Part shown: one piece after another, positions 42,331 to 53,711 of the stretch
Numbering within the stretch: position 1 is the first letter of the stretch
Layout: each line of letters begins with the position of its first letter
Source: Zymoseptoria tritici IPO323
Taxonomy: Eukaryota; Ascomycota; Dothideomycetes; Mycosphaerellales; Mycosphaerellaceae
Assembly (NCBI RefSeq): GCF_000219625.1
Contig: NC_018210.1
Location: forward strand, 434,001-498,000
Length of the DNA: 64,000 nucleotides
Reading direction: 5' to 3'
Notes under the pieces: generated by a model
The model's database searches: none
Told to the model about the DNA's origin: nothing
What the model saw: the letters and a program-made list of their open reading frames with translations, nothing else
Program-made: the position numbers and the translations under genes

Positions 42331-43980
42331 ATGCCGTCTCTCCTCGACTTACCGGATGAGCTCCTCTCTCCGATCCTCGCACTTGTCTCCACCGCCCCCT
42401 CCGACAAGAATCCAACGGAAGTCCTCATCGCCTCTTATGGAACGTACCACGCCACCGCATTGACCTGCAAACGCCTTCACTTCATCACCCGCCCGCTGCT
42501 CTACGAACGCATCACCTTCGCCGACGGCAACGTACCAGATTCCTTCTGCATATCGAGTCACCGGCACGTGCGACTCCTCGCTCGAACGCTGTGCGAAACG
42601 CCGCATTTGAGGCCGCTGATCCTCTCTCTGAGCCTCCACCGGTGCCTTGTGCCGCCGTACGACCCAGCTAGGAATGCAGTGGGCGACGTTGCCAAGCTTC
42701 GCAGCCTGGTGAAGCAGGTGGTCGAGTGGGGCATGGAAGATGACAGGGTGATTGAGGTCGGGAAGTGGACATGCCAGGCGGTGTGGACTGCGGTCCTGAT
42801 TCTGCTTGCGCCAAGAGTGAAGCACTTGTCCGTCGATAGGGATGAGCTCGAAACGGGTTTGCGTTATGGTCCACACTGGAAGCCAAACTGCCTGGACGAG
42901 GTGATTGGCATGCTTCAAGAGACGCTTGATGCTGAGCGATTGACAACACCGCTGGGGAAATTCGGCATGGACGACATCCGGAGCTGCGCTCTCGACAACG
43001 TCTCACCGGTTGTCCTGGGGGGCTTCATGATACGCCCGGCAATGCGCGACGTCAGGGCGAGCTTTCTCCATCCGCGTGCTCGGTCGTGGCTCAGAGCTCT
43101 GAAGAACCTCCCGGCTGGCTCGAACGACGTAACATCGATAAGCTTGACCGATGCCGCCATTCGACCGGAATGGATGCACAGGGTCATCGCAAGTTGCCGC
43201 CGCCTGAGGAATCTACGCTATGAAATCGTCAGTGCAGACTTCATTTCCGGTCCACCAGTCATGCATCCGGGACTCGTCGCTGAGGTTTTGAATACCCAAC
43301 GTACCTCACTGGAGACCCTTCGGATCATCAACTCCACAGACCGTGGCGATGCATTCACTGCCCGCACAGGGACTCTGTTCAGGTCCCTCGCCACCTATCA
43401 CGCTTTGATCCACCTCGAGGTCGATATCCAGGCTATCACCGGGCAAAGCGTTCTAGGCGGCCACGATCTGATGAGTTTCATGCCTTTGAAGCTGAAGACG
43501 CTCAAGATTCAGACCCTCGACCTCGCGGAGAAACTTCCAGACATGATCGCCCAACTGAGCCCGATGCAAGACCAATTTTTGGACGAGCTCACCATCTCCT
43601 GTCCCTTGGCGATTCCGGGACCGATCGATCCCTCGCCACCGAGTGCACACAACGCAGATTGCTTGATCGCCCTCAACAAATTGGGACCGACCAAGTACCG
43701 CGGTCAGGATGTGTATATTGAGCATTGTCGCGGCAAACCGATTCGGAATCGAGAAGACCGCTGCCGGGGCCGAATGGAGGTACAGTGCCGGAACTTGCAA
43801 AGACCTGGTTGTGCAAGGCTAGACGACGTGGCTGCAAGACTGAGAGGCGACGGGATCATGCGCATGATCAGAAGCCAGGTCCCGCAGATGTGGGAGGAAG
43901 AAGTCGTTCTCGGCGAGGCTCTTATGAGCATGTTCGATGGCGTCGAATCTGGCAGTGAGGCCACAGGAGGCGGTCGTTGA
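42331..43980 (+). CDS. F-box/LRR-like protein
   Basis: 549 residues in one exon. The F-box-like domain is at residues ~2-60 (LLDLPDELLSPILALV, ALTCKRLHFITRPLLYERI). Next come the conserved HVRLLARTLCETPHLRPLIL segment and a long region of irregular leucine-rich units (LKTLKIQTLDLAEKLPDMIA, LHRCLVPP, SLETLRIINS, ALIHLEVDIQAI), then the C-terminal family motif WEEEVVLGEALMSMF. F-box proteins bind Skp1 and present targets to SCF ubiquitin ligases; the target here is unknown. It is closest in layout to the gene at 55148, and the copy at 40960 looks like a deleted relative. The start ATG directly precedes the F-box. Confidence 0.85.
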   Translation: MPSLLDLPDELLSPILALVSTAPSDKNPTEVLIASYGTYHATALTCKRLHFITRPLLYERITFADGNVPDSFCISSHRHVRLLARTLCETPHLRPLILSLSLHRCLVPPYDPARNAVGDVAKLRSLVKQVVEWGMEDDRVIEVGKWTCQAVWTAVLILLAPRVKHLSVDRDELETGLRYGPHWKPNCLDEVIGMLQETLDAERLTTPLGKFGMDDIRSCALDNVSPVVLGGFMIRPAMRDVRASFLHPRARSWLRALKNLPAGSNDVTSISLTDAAIRPEWMHRVIASCRRLRNLRYEIVSADFISGPPVMHPGLVAEVLNTQRTSLETLRIINSTDRGDAFTARTGTLFRSLATYHALIHLEVDIQAITGQSVLGGHDLMSFMPLKLKTLKIQTLDLAEKLPDMIAQLSPMQDQFLDELTISCPLAIPGPIDPSPPSAHNADCLIALNKLGPTKYRGQDVYIEHCRGKPIRNREDRCRGRMEVQCRNLQRPGCARLDDVAARLRGDGIMRMIRSQVPQMWEEEVVLGEALMSMFDGVESGSEATGGGR

Positions 43981-45805
43981 AGGGGCTTCGAGCTCAAACC
44001 AAGGAGTTCATGGGATCGAGGGATGGAGATAAGCAATCGTGTCTTTCGATTCGAAGTATACTGCAAAGCGAATGAGAAGGAAATGAGCTGTTGAAGCGCT
44101 GATTCGACATGGTGCGCCAGTCGTTCGGTTCTCAGATCTTCAACGGCCTTTGCAGTCTTTTTGTTACCAGGAGCAAATGAGAGAAAGGCAAGCGATGTAG
44201 CGAAGACGACGAAAAATGGCAAGAGTAAAGTCTTGCATTCAGATTAGAATGAAATTGTTTCGTACCGCGTCAAATGTTCACGCCACCTATCATCGACGGT
44301 CTCGTATACTGACCCAACTTCGCATCAGCGCGAGCGACGCAGAGCTTCGATACCCGTGACCACGAGCGCTGTAGTCCTCGAGGGAGGTCAGATCCTGTGA
44401 TCGGCCCGGAAACGTCGAGGTGCGCTGCGTGATGAAGCTTGCCATCAGCACAAAGAATTGCCTGCTGGTGAGGAGCATGTGTACTGTGGTTCATGCTGGA
44501 GATGGGGCAAATGCATGCATGATGCATGAGACAAGGAGAGAACACGTTTGCGACGTTCATGCGGATTGACGAGACTTGTCATCTCACCTCCTGCATGACG
44601 CCTGACATCGCTATTTCGGATTGCCGGAGCGGTCCCGTGCCAAGCTGTGTCGTCGAATATTGACGGCCTTGAATCAATAAGTCCTTCAAAATGAAGCGGA
44701 GCTCCGTCCGGCCTGAAACCGCGAAGTGGAAAAATCGACCAGTACGAAATAATTGCTACTCATCAGCATCAATGAGAATTGATTGCTCGTTCGTTCATTG
44801 ACAAGCAAACTGACCGACGAATATCTTGCTCTTCTTCTCCATCTTCTCGACCACCATTGTCACCATCGCGTCCTCGGGCCGCCATCTTCTCAGACCGAAC
44901 AAAACCACGATACCATCTCTTCGAGACATCATCAACACCACAACTGCACTCATCAAGCAGAAAGCAAGGCGAGCAGCGCAGAGCAGGTGACTCGATCATT
45001 ACTCCTTTGTGACGTGAGTGGACGGGTCATTCACGCAGGAACCAGACAGTCACAAGCTAATCGGATTTAGGTTGACTGTGAAAAAGCCGACCTCTTCTTC
45101 GTCGGTCTAACTTGGGTCGACAGCAGACGACCAGCGAGCTACCAGAGACAGGCCGTTGCTTGTCTTTCTGGTCCTGGCTTTGTTCGTCGAATTTTGCTGG
45201 CAGCTCTTGTGTTCGTCGTGATATTCTGGCAGGCCGAAGATTCAAAAGAACCGACACTTCTCGTTGCACCGCGGCCCGGCACTGCTTTGATCATCACTGC
45301 ACCGGTGCCTGCCTCCGCAATTGATTGACACAGCTCTCACAATTCACGACACCTCACTTCTTCGACCGACGAAACACACACACCCCACGGCCTCCGCTGT
45401 CGGTGTCACTGCTCCACGAGGTATGTTATACACATTTCTTCTGCATCTCCTGCAATCACCACTGCGCTTGTCCTCCTCTCACCTGACCTTCCACCCGACT
45501 TTACGCCGCAATGTCGTAATGAAGCCGATGGGCGGGCGAGCAGGGTCAAGCCGGAACTGCCAAAAAGCACATGCCTCCACATTTGAACCTTGCCCGAACT
45601 CGACCTACTCCCAAATCATATACCAATCCTTGACCGTCTCTCGCTTTTTGCTCTTCTGCTGCACACACGACCACCTTCCACTCTACCTCACCTTCGTTAC
45701 ACACCTCAATTCGGCGGTCCTCATGAATCTTCCCGCTGACCACAACACCCTTCAGGCCGCTGTCGTTCGCCCGCACCTCCCAGATCTCCAAGGAGCTGCG
45801 TGGCC
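43981..45805. other. 1.8 kb intergenic before the OTU gene
   Basis: No gene called. An upstream coding exon of the OTU gene may lie at about 45400-45800: the frame before its ATG stays open, and an alternative frame there contains RGHG next to the conserved start. I could not find a splice arrangement that settles this. Confidence 0.4.
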
Positions 45806-47223
45806 ATGGGCGGCTCCACCGACGAGTTTCCTCTGCTGTCAGCTCTCGGGTTGTACGCTGCAGATATCCGAGGAGATGGTAAGTTGCACCCTCATGCTAC
45901 GTGACACGTCGGACACGTACAATCATTGTCGGTGACCTTGCTAATCCTTTCTCCACAGGCAATTGCCTCTTCAACGCACTTTCCGATCAGCTCTACGGCC
46001 ACCAAAATGAGCACGCCAACATCCGCTCACGTGTGATCTCCTACATGCGTGAGCACGCCGACTACTACAAGCAATTCATCGACGTCAACCCCGGCGGTGG
46101 CATTCGTCGCAATCCCAAGCGAAAGGGTGTCAATGTCAACACCTGCACAAGCTACTCCAACTTCTCCGCGCCCACCCAAGCCGACATCGACCGCGTCTTC
46201 GACAGCCATCTCGAGAGTATGGCAAGAGGAGGCACATACGGAGACAATATGGAGATCACCGCCTTCTCGTCGGCATTCGACTGTGACGTGAAGATCTACC
46301 AACGCGACTTTGCATACGTCGTGTCTGGTGGTGAGGATCGTGACCGTCCGGTGGCACATATTGCATACCACGTCTGGGAGCACTACTCCTCCATCCGCAA
46401 CCTCGAGGGTCCGCACACCGACTTGCCGAACGTTTCACCAAAGGTCCTCTCACCACAAGAGGAGCAGATCCAGAAGGAGAAATTGGCACAAGTACCTCAC
46501 GTGCAGCCATGGCAGATTGACGTCGTGTCGAAGTCCCTGCCCTTCCTCGCCGATAAGCCTACCATCAAGCGAGCACTCGAAGCCGCGAAAGGTAAAATCG
46601 ACATCGCCGTCTCCAACCTCCTCGACGCCGAAGAAAACGGCAGCAACTCCTCCTCTCATCAAGAATCCTCCTCCATCGAACGCGACCTCGACTCCGACGA
46701 TGACCACGACGTGCCGAACAAGAAGAAGCAGGATCGACGGATGTCTCGTGCTGCACGTGCACTGAAAGAGTTGGAGCCATACAACAAGCCTCCAATCCCA
46801 AAGAGCTTCGCTGTTCAAGACCGAAGCCAAGAGTCGTTCAGCAGCTGGGAGTCCGAGGCTTCATCGACAAATCCTGCACCATCTTCACAAGCGAGCACCA
46901 CCAGCACCTCGGCGTCATCGACCACCCTCATGCCCGACACGACCTCAACCTCATCGCCCACGAAGAAGCCTACCGTCCGGCTAAAGCTACTCCCACCTCG
47001 CCCTCCACCGAAGAAGGAAGAGCGTGTGACTGCAAGAGACAAGAAGGACTTTAAGAAGCAGGCTCAGAAGGCGGCGAGAAAAGAGAGGCAGCTGGCTGAT
47101 GCACATCAAGAGCATGGAAAGGCGAAGAGCGGCGTACACCTGACGCTACGAGCAAAGGACGACTCTGGGACACGTGTCAATGGTACTCCACCCGTGGAGA
47201 CGCTGAGGACACTGTACATTTGA
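45806..47223 (+). CDS. OTU-domain deubiquitinase
   Basis: Two exons (45806-45878, 45959-47223) joined at GD/G-NC give about 445 residues. The split falls inside the catalytic signature RGDGNCLFNALSDQLYG, whose Cys is the nucleophile; the splice (GTAAGT...CCACAG) is therefore certain. The His side of the OTU domain is HIAYHVWEHYSSIRN. After the OTU domain (residues ~10-180) a three-helix UBA/CUE-like segment (QIDVVSKSLPFLADKPTIKRALEAAKGKI region) may bind ubiquitin. The rest is acidic/Ser-rich and then basic (KKEERVTARDKKDFKKQAQK). It is an OTU3/OTU-family cysteine protease removing ubiquitin. The N-terminus may extend upstream of 45806. Confidence 0.87.
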
Positions 47224-48108
47224 GGGCGGCTAGGATTTGAGAACGATTTGCATGGCGACGGCAAAACGAACGAAGCGACATCACACTGCGATACTACACG
47301 ACACACCACATAGATGGGATTTGACGACTTGGCGATCATGGCCGGGAGACCGAAGGATAGACACCCTCCCGGCCCGGCGTAACGAAAACGGCACGAAAGG
47401 AAAGGACAAGAGACATGGCGTTTGGAGATAATGATGCATTTTATCGGGCGCGCAAGAAGCGGAGAGAAGACGCTCATGGCGATGGAGTTTACTGGCTCAC
47501 ACGAGCCCAAAGCATGGCACATACAACGGCGTTTACGGGTCCCAGAAGATGGACAGGAATTTTGCTTTCACAGAAGAGGAGACAGGAGAGGAGAGGCGGA
47601 TGGGAGACCGACATGTGGCTCCCTTTGATTTTGTCGTTGAACGCGAGATACCCCCCTCGTTGCTACTGCATTACAATCGCATCGAGCTTCGGCGATGACA
47701 GTATCTGCTCTGAGATAATACAAGAGGTTCGACCTTGCTTCGCTTCTCTGTTTCGTCTTGTCACGTTTTCCCCATGTTCTCTCGACGCATGCCAGAAAAG
47801 CTTCCCATGGTCGGGATCGGCAGGCCAACTTCGTGAAGAAAGTCACCTTGACCCCACCACGATCATCCAACTTCCAACTTCATTCACGTACAAACTCGAT
47901 ATAGGTATTCCTTGAAGCGCACACGGAACGAAGACTCCCGATTCATGCGACTCTGTCAGTCTTCTCCAACAACATTCCCCAACCACACACAGACTAACGC
48001 CCTCCAGCACCCGGATGGTCACGGATTAACAGCACCAGCATCCGCAGATCTCCCACTGCCCGCATCTCACTCACAACACCTCGCCGACCCTTCCACTCCA
48101 CCGCCGCA
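47224..48108. other. Intergenic, no gene seen
   Basis: About 885 bases between plus-strand genes; an open frame at 47415-47915 overlaps the presumed 3' flank of the OTU gene and has no support. Confidence 0.5.
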
Positions 48109-49005
48109 ATGTCCACACCAATCGGCACCCCCCTCGCCTCTTCCACCCCCGCCGCCGTCGCCCCCGAACTCCTGCAAGTCGAAGCCGCGAAACGCAAAGC
48201 CGCTTTCCGCGCCGTCGCCGACCACTTCGACTCCTCCTTCCGCTTCGTGGGAATCGGCTCCGGCAGCACAATAGTCTACGGCGTCGAAGCCATCGCCGCC
48301 CACCTCAAATCGCACCCTCCACCCCCGGGGCACCTAAACTGGTTCGTGCCCACGGGCTGGAATTCCCGAAAGGTTATCGAAGCGGCCGGTCTCACGCCCA
48401 TAGCTTTCGACTCTCTACCCGCTGACGTGCTGCTCGACGTGGCATTCGATGGAGCGGACGAGGTAGACGCGGACCTGAATTGCATAAAGGGAGGAGGAGC
48501 GTGTCTGTTTCAAGAAAAATTGGTCGCGAGGAGGGCGAGGAAGTTTGTCTGTATCGCCGACTACCGCAAAGATCAGGAGAAACTCCTCACAGTCTGGCCC
48601 ACAATCCCCATCGAAGTCGCACCCATCGCGCACGCCAGCGTAATCCGCGAACTCAAACTCCTCGGCTCCCCGGCGCCCATCGTCCGCGAACACACGCTCG
48701 CGAAAACCGGTCCCGTGCAAACCGATCAGTCGTTCTACATCATCGACGCGCCGTTTCCGCAACTGCAAAATTCGCAAGAGGTGGACGAATTGGCGAGTAA
48801 TATTAAAGCGATTGAGGGCGTGTTGGAGGTGGGGCTTTTCCATGGGAAGAATGGAATTCAGACGTTGAGGGAGGGTGGACAGGGAGGGCAGAAACCTGTG
48901 GCGGTGTATTTTGGACTGCAGAATGGGGAGGTGCTGGTGAGGAAGAGTAAGGAGTGGGAGGAGGAGGAGAAGAGGGCGGGGGAGGCGAGGGAGAAGGAGG
49001 CTTGA
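48109..49005 (+). CDS. RKI1: Ribose-5-phosphate isomerase
   Basis: 298 residues, one exon. It interconverts ribose-5-phosphate and ribulose-5-phosphate in the non-oxidative pentose phosphate pathway (type A isomerase). Signatures: GIGSGSTIVYGVEAIA (phosphate loop); FVPTGWNSRKVIEAAGL; DVAFDGADEVDADLNCIKGG with the catalytic Asp/Glu region; and GACLFQEKLVARRARKFVCI. The substrate-binding K is followed by PIEVAPIAHASVIREL. The length fits fungal Rki1 apart from an extra Lys/Glu-rich tail. The start at 48109 follows a Pro/Ser-coding leader and gives MSTPIGTPLASS. Confidence 0.95.
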   Translation: MSTPIGTPLASSTPAAVAPELLQVEAAKRKAAFRAVADHFDSSFRFVGIGSGSTIVYGVEAIAAHLKSHPPPPGHLNWFVPTGWNSRKVIEAAGLTPIAFDSLPADVLLDVAFDGADEVDADLNCIKGGGACLFQEKLVARRARKFVCIADYRKDQEKLLTVWPTIPIEVAPIAHASVIRELKLLGSPAPIVREHTLAKTGPVQTDQSFYIIDAPFPQLQNSQEVDELASNIKAIEGVLEVGLFHGKNGIQTLREGGQGGQKPVAVYFGLQNGEVLVRKSKEWEEEEKRAGEAREKEA

Positions 49006-49908
49006 GGGGAGCAAGGGGAGAGTGTTTCGGAGGATTGTGGGAGGGTGGGGAAGCAAGACTTGAACATTGAAGCATTTTGAGAGCTGCGGACGACATTGCA
49101 CCTTGGACGCATACTCACGAGCGACAGTCTGAAAGTCGCCGGGTCGAAATCTCGGACCAATCTTGACATTGATGGCTATCTTACACACAAACTCCATGGG
49201 TCGTATTATCCTGAAATCGAGGCCAATCACTGTTCATCCTCGCATGCCCAACCTCTCTCTCAGGGACATCCGCGAGCGGCCTCTGCAGCCCGTTGTTGAC
49301 ACATCCTCGAATGCTGTGAAGATCGAAGGAAGATCGAAGGATACCTTACCCATGAGATTTACATATACCCCGCCGTCGGCAATTGGTGGTCGGTGTTGAC
49401 CCTTCCACGCTCTCGCATGATTGACTGCCCGGCGAGCTAGACTAGCATCCCGGAGCGCTTCGCCTGATGCTGAAGTCGGCGTGAGCTGGGAATGAGTGAG
49501 GGCGGGACCTGGTGCTTGGTGCCTTGCACTTCAGTATGCATATGTGTGTTGTCGGAAAGAGGACAATGTTTTGCGGGAAAAATGAGCACTGGGAAAGGTG
49601 AATCACACAATCAATATCTCAATCGATATATTGACGGGCTTTGGTTGACCACGCCACGCTAGCGTCGACGCTCGGCGCTAGCGTGCTCGAAATTGGTGGA
49701 CGGCGCTTCGCTTCACGCTAGCGCGGTGAGCACGCTCGCGAGCGTGCTCAATATTTGGTGCGAGCGTGCTCAATATTTGGTGAGCGTGCTTAGAATTTGG
49801 TGATCGACGCGCTTCATGCGCGTTTGTTTCCGATGATGTACTTTTGTATCTCGACATCACCTTTCGATCCTCGCCATCCTTCGGTCAGTTCAGTCGTTCA
49901 TCGTCAAC
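49006..49908. other. Intergenic with repeats before ULA1
   Basis: Separates RKI1 and ULA1. No gene. It holds the tandem repeats and palindrome listed next, close to the ULA1 start. Confidence 0.55.
49681..49802 (+). repeat. 19-base repeats with 22-base palindrome
   Basis: GCGTGCTCAATATTTGGTG occurs at 49742-49760 and 49764-49782, a variant (GCGTGCTTAGAATTTGGTG) at 49784-49802, and a diverged copy at 49681-49699. A perfect 22-base palindrome at 49728-49749 (GAGCACGCTCG and its inverse) overlaps the first copy. They end about 100 bases upstream of the ULA1 ATG, so they lie in its promoter or leader. Confidence 0.85.
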
Positions 49909-51710
49909 ATGGCCACTGATCCAATGGAGGTGCCTCCTCCGCTTCAAGGCCCGACGGCGAAGGAGAAGAAGTACGATCGTCAGCTGCGTCTTTGGGTATA
50001 TTGCTCGCCTTCGTGGTGCATCTTCAATGACTGACCTTGATCTCGCAGGGTGCCAACGGTCAAATTGCATTGGAAGAGACACACGTCCTTCTCATTCAGG
50101 GCAGCGGCCCAGGCGTCACTGGTATCGAAACCCTCAAAAACCTCGTCCTTCCAGGCATCGGCCATTTCACGATTCTCGATTCGGCGATTGTAGATGAGGC
50201 GGATCTGGGAGTGAACTTCTTCTTGGAGGATGCTTCGTTGGGCAAATACAGGGCGGAAGAGACGGTGAAATATCTGGTCGAGCTCAACCCGGATGTTGCA
50301 GGTCATGCCATCACAGAGGTATGTCGAGAGAAGCCATGCTCGCTGATACACTGATGCTGACATGCAATACAGCCTCTGGAGTCATGGGCACTCAAGGACA
50401 AAATCTTCACACCCTACACCCTCGTCCTGGTCGCAGCACCTATCGATCCTACCATCCTCAAACTCATCGCAACACACACCGAAGCTCTTCAAATACCCAC
50501 CTTCCACTTCCACTCGCTCGGATACTACTCACATTTCTCCATCGGCCTACCTCCAGTCTTCCCAATCGTCGACACACATCCAGATCCGACTGCAACAACA
50601 GACCTACGGCTGACGAAGCCATGGTCGGAGCTCACGGGGTTTGCAAGAGAAAAGACAGCGAACATGGAGAACATGAACGGCGAGGAGTTTGCACACATCC
50701 CATACGTCTGTCTGCTGCTACATTACCTCGAGCGGTGGCAGTCTGAGCACAACGGATCATTACCAGACACATACAAGGAAAAGACAGCATTTCGAGATCT
50801 TGTTCGCTCCGGCAGTGGTTCAGAAGAGAACTTCGACGAAGCCGTGGCCGCGGTCCTCAAATCGCTCAACCCACCCACTCCACCTTCAGCCGTTCGCGAG
50901 ATTCTCTCCGCACCCGAAGCTACCAAGCTCACCGCATCCTCTCCACCTTTCTGGCTCATTGCCAATGCGGTCCAGACATTCTACTCCAAGCACTCTCAAC
51001 TCCCGCTCCCTGGCGCTGTTCCTGACATGAAAGCAAGATCCGACACATACATCCAACTTCAAAACATCTACAAGCAGAAGGCCCGACAAGACTGTGCGGA
51101 AGTCATCTCATCCGTCCGGGAACTCGAAGCTCAAACAGATCGAGCGCAACACCTCTCCATTCCCGACGCAGAAATCGAAAACTTCTGCAAAATGGCCGCA
51201 CATATCTCCCTCGTCCGTGGGCAACCCCTGCGAGTCATTCATCCCGACGCACCTATCTCCTTCTCGGGCCGCGCAAAGTTCGTTGTGCAGGAGCTCACCA
51301 ACCCTGAGAGTCTCGTCGGTCTCTACATTGCCTTCCTCGCTTGGGACGAATTTGTGGCAACGCACCACGCTGGCAACCAGACCCTCACCCCACCTGGTCT
51401 TTCGGACACGAGCTTCGAGGAGGATTGCTCTCGCCTGACGGGTATCGCACACAAGATGATCGACACTGCGATCAACAATGCAGGAACACGCATCGAGGAG
51501 CCCGAGTACAGTCAAGCGAGGAGTAAGGTGGAGAAGTGGTGCATTGAGCTGACCAGAGCAGGAGGTGGCGAGTTGCACAACATCGCTGCCTTGACGGGTG
51601 GTCTGATTGCGCAGGAGGCGATCAAGGTCATTACGAGACAGTATGTGCCTGTGCAGGGAGCTTGCGTGTTTGATGGTGTGGGGAGTCGGACGTGGGTTGG
51701 GCAGTTGTGA
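49909..51710 (+). CDS. ULA1: NEDD8-activating enzyme E1 regulatory subunit
   Basis: Three exons (49909-49995, 50049-50318, 50373-51710), introns in phase 0, 564 residues. It matches APPBP1/Ula1, the non-catalytic half of the NEDD8 E1 that pairs with Uba3 and starts neddylation of cullins. Signatures: KEKKYDRQLRLWGANGQIALEE is split by the first intron after LRLW; VLLIQGSGPGVTGIETLKNLVLPGIG (in the family, the adenylation fold); DEADLGVNFFL; NPDVAGHAIT; FHFHSLGYYSHFSI; a C-terminal block GGGELHNIAALTGGLIAQEA and IKVITRQYVPV with the end DGVGSRTWVGQL. The catalytic Cys domain of Uba3 is not expected here. The gene is complete and looks functional. Confidence 0.94.
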
Positions 51711-52067
51711 TGAGATGGGAGCAAATACAGACGAAGACAACGGCCACCAGATGACAGCCACCAGAACCGAGTGACAGGAATCTTCGGCGATGTGTAAAAG
51801 GGAGACCAAGGCATGGATCTCACGAGATCAAAGGAAATGATGTGTAACGCGAACATGAAATACAGGCTATCATCGTTCACCGCTGTCGGTGATCTACATA
51901 TCTTCCTTCAGGATCGCATATCAAGCGAAAGCTCTGAGGACACAAATGCAAGAAGCTGCATGCCTGAATCTGCCCTTCCCGTCCGCACTCCTGCTTTGTT
52001 GAAAAGGCTGGTGAGCCTCTTTCAGTGATCTATCTCCTTCTCAACAGCACCATCTCGAGAATACCGT
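51711..52067. other. Short gap between convergent genes
   Basis: 357 bases between the ends of ULA1 and the next F-box gene. Nothing seen. Confidence 0.6.
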
Positions 52068-53711
52068 TCATGGCAGAACCTCCATGCTGCTCACGTCTCT
52101 ACGCCGAAAGGCGTCCGCGAGCGCCTCAACCTCCTCCTCCGACCACTGTTGCAAGCCTCTGCAGCGGAAGATGACCCTATGACAAGAGCGATAATCGCCC
52201 ACGTTCAACACGACAGGATATCGCTCGAACGCAGGATCGTAACGACTATTGTGATCATAAACTATCTCGAAGAATTGCCGGTCTGAAGTGCTGCCTCCCC
52301 AATTGTCTTTGGGAGGCAGAGTGGCCTCAAAGCGATCTAGACCTCGGTGCTGAAGGGTCTTGAGCTCGTTGATGAAAATTTCCAGCGGAAACGATACGGA
52401 GTAGACGTGGATGACCAATTTTCGAAGGGTGGAGGGCAGGGATCGGACAGCAGTGGAGATGTTGGTCTGTCCTTGGTTTCCGACCAGGAGCTGCAAGTCG
52501 ATCTCGAGTGACGTAAGGCTGTGAAAGCCTGATAGGGAGAACTCGTCGTTCGCATCCCAAAGGCGGCCCTCATCTTCGAGATTGATGATCGTGAGGTCGC
52601 GCAGGGTGGCCTTGTGTGGGCTGAGGGCAGCGTGCAAAGCCAAGGTACCGACTTGGTAGTCAAATGGCCCTTGACCGATTCGTTCCATCTGTATGCGTGG
52701 GCTTCTTGCTGCGTAGCTGAACTCGTGTAACACACTACAGGTCTCGATTAGAGCCGTGATTGTACGAGAGTTCAGGTTGCAGTCCAAAAGGTCCAATGAC
52801 TTGATCGAACTCGACCCCTTGGCCAGCGGCCACTTATCATGTGACATGTTCCAAGAGACACCGCTGACTTCAAGTCGCTGAAGAGACGAGAGGCCCATGA
52901 CTGCTGGGACGGCCCTCAAAGACCCTTCCGGTGACATGAATTTGCACATCGGAACACTCGCGTAGTCTTCGCATAGCTGTAGTCCGTCGATCTTGAGCTC
53001 CGTCAAATGCGAAAATGCATCGGAAGGAAGGTGCAGCAGGTTTTTCCTCGCCCAGAACATTACCAACGGCACTCCGACGGCCATTTCCTCTCGACCTGAG
53101 TTCCAATAAACGCCGACTTGATGGATAGCCACTGACTCGACCTGGGTCGACATCATCAAAACAACCAAGACATCAGGCCGGAATCCCAAGATTTCATCGA
53201 AGCCCGTGGCAAAGGCTTTTGCCAATGAAGCAACATCGGCCTCGCTGTGCAATTTTGACGTCAGGACTTTCTCAAATTGCAACAAGTCCGCGGAATCGCG
53301 CTCTCCATGCACAGCGTCACGCACATCGTAGAGCTGGTCCCAAGACTCCAATAGAGGCGACGAAGTAATCTTCCGAATCAGCAGTCCAAGATGAGGTGCT
53401 GCGCAGAGCGTACGCGCAAGTTGGCGAGTCGATGTGAGCGCACAGCCCTCCGCTGTCGGCCGGTCGAGATGGACTTCTGCGTACAGGAGGGGCCGGGTTG
53501 CGCGGAGAAGGGTCTTGCAGGTGAGGCACAGTGCGAGGAAAGCGCTGCGCGAAGATCCGTCGGATTTGTCTGCGGCCATGATGACGAGAAGGTGATCGAT
53601 TAACTCCGGCGGAAGATCAAGAAGCAGGAGCGGCATCTTGACGGGCGATGGAGCAGTGGACTGTAGTGGCGAGGGCATAACGAGCGCACGAGACGACGTC
53701 TCTGAGGTCAT
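52068..53711 (-). CDS. F-box/LRR-like protein
   Basis: 547 residues from the ATG at 53711; the frame is open upstream to 53804, but that codon is TTG. F-box-like block LLLLDLPPELIDHLLVIMAA, then ALCLTCKTLLRATRPLLYAEV and STRQLARTLCAAPHLGLLIR. Irregular leucine-rich units follow, including FSLSGFHSLTSLEIDLQLLV and ALHAALSPHKATLRDLTII. It ends with CRGLQQWSEEEVEALADAFR and lacks the C-terminal VLGEAL motif of most relatives. It is closest to the gene at 57843 and to the remnant at 54403. Other in-frame ATGs (MPSPLQST and MPLLLL) could also serve. Confidence 0.8.
   Translation of the reverse strand: MTSETSSRALVMPSPLQSTAPSPVKMPLLLLDLPPELIDHLLVIMAADKSDGSSRSAFLALCLTCKTLLRATRPLLYAEVHLDRPTAEGCALTSTRQLARTLCAAPHLGLLIRKITSSPLLESWDQLYDVRDAVHGERDSADLLQFEKVLTSKLHSEADVASLAKAFATGFDEILGFRPDVLVVLMMSTQVESVAIHQVGVYWNSGREEMAVGVPLVMFWARKNLLHLPSDAFSHLTELKIDGLQLCEDYASVPMCKFMSPEGSLRAVPAVMGLSSLQRLEVSGVSWNMSHDKWPLAKGSSSIKSLDLLDCNLNSRTITALIETCSVLHEFSYAARSPRIQMERIGQGPFDYQVGTLALHAALSPHKATLRDLTIINLEDEGRLWDANDEFSLSGFHSLTSLEIDLQLLVGNQGQTNISTAVRSLPSTLRKLVIHVYSVSFPLEIFINELKTLQHRGLDRFEATLPPKDNWGGSTSDRQFFEIVYDHNSRYDPAFERYPVVLNVGDYRSCHRVIFRCRGLQQWSEEEVEALADAFRRRDVSSMEVLP

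Noticed and set aside
45321..45935. 204-residue frame overlapping the OTU first exon
   Set aside because: It reads the conserved OTU exon in the wrong frame; only part of it could belong to an upstream exon.
47415..47915. Possible 166-residue gene after the OTU gene
   Set aside because: Low-complexity composition, no motif, and it lies where the OTU 3' untranslated region should be.
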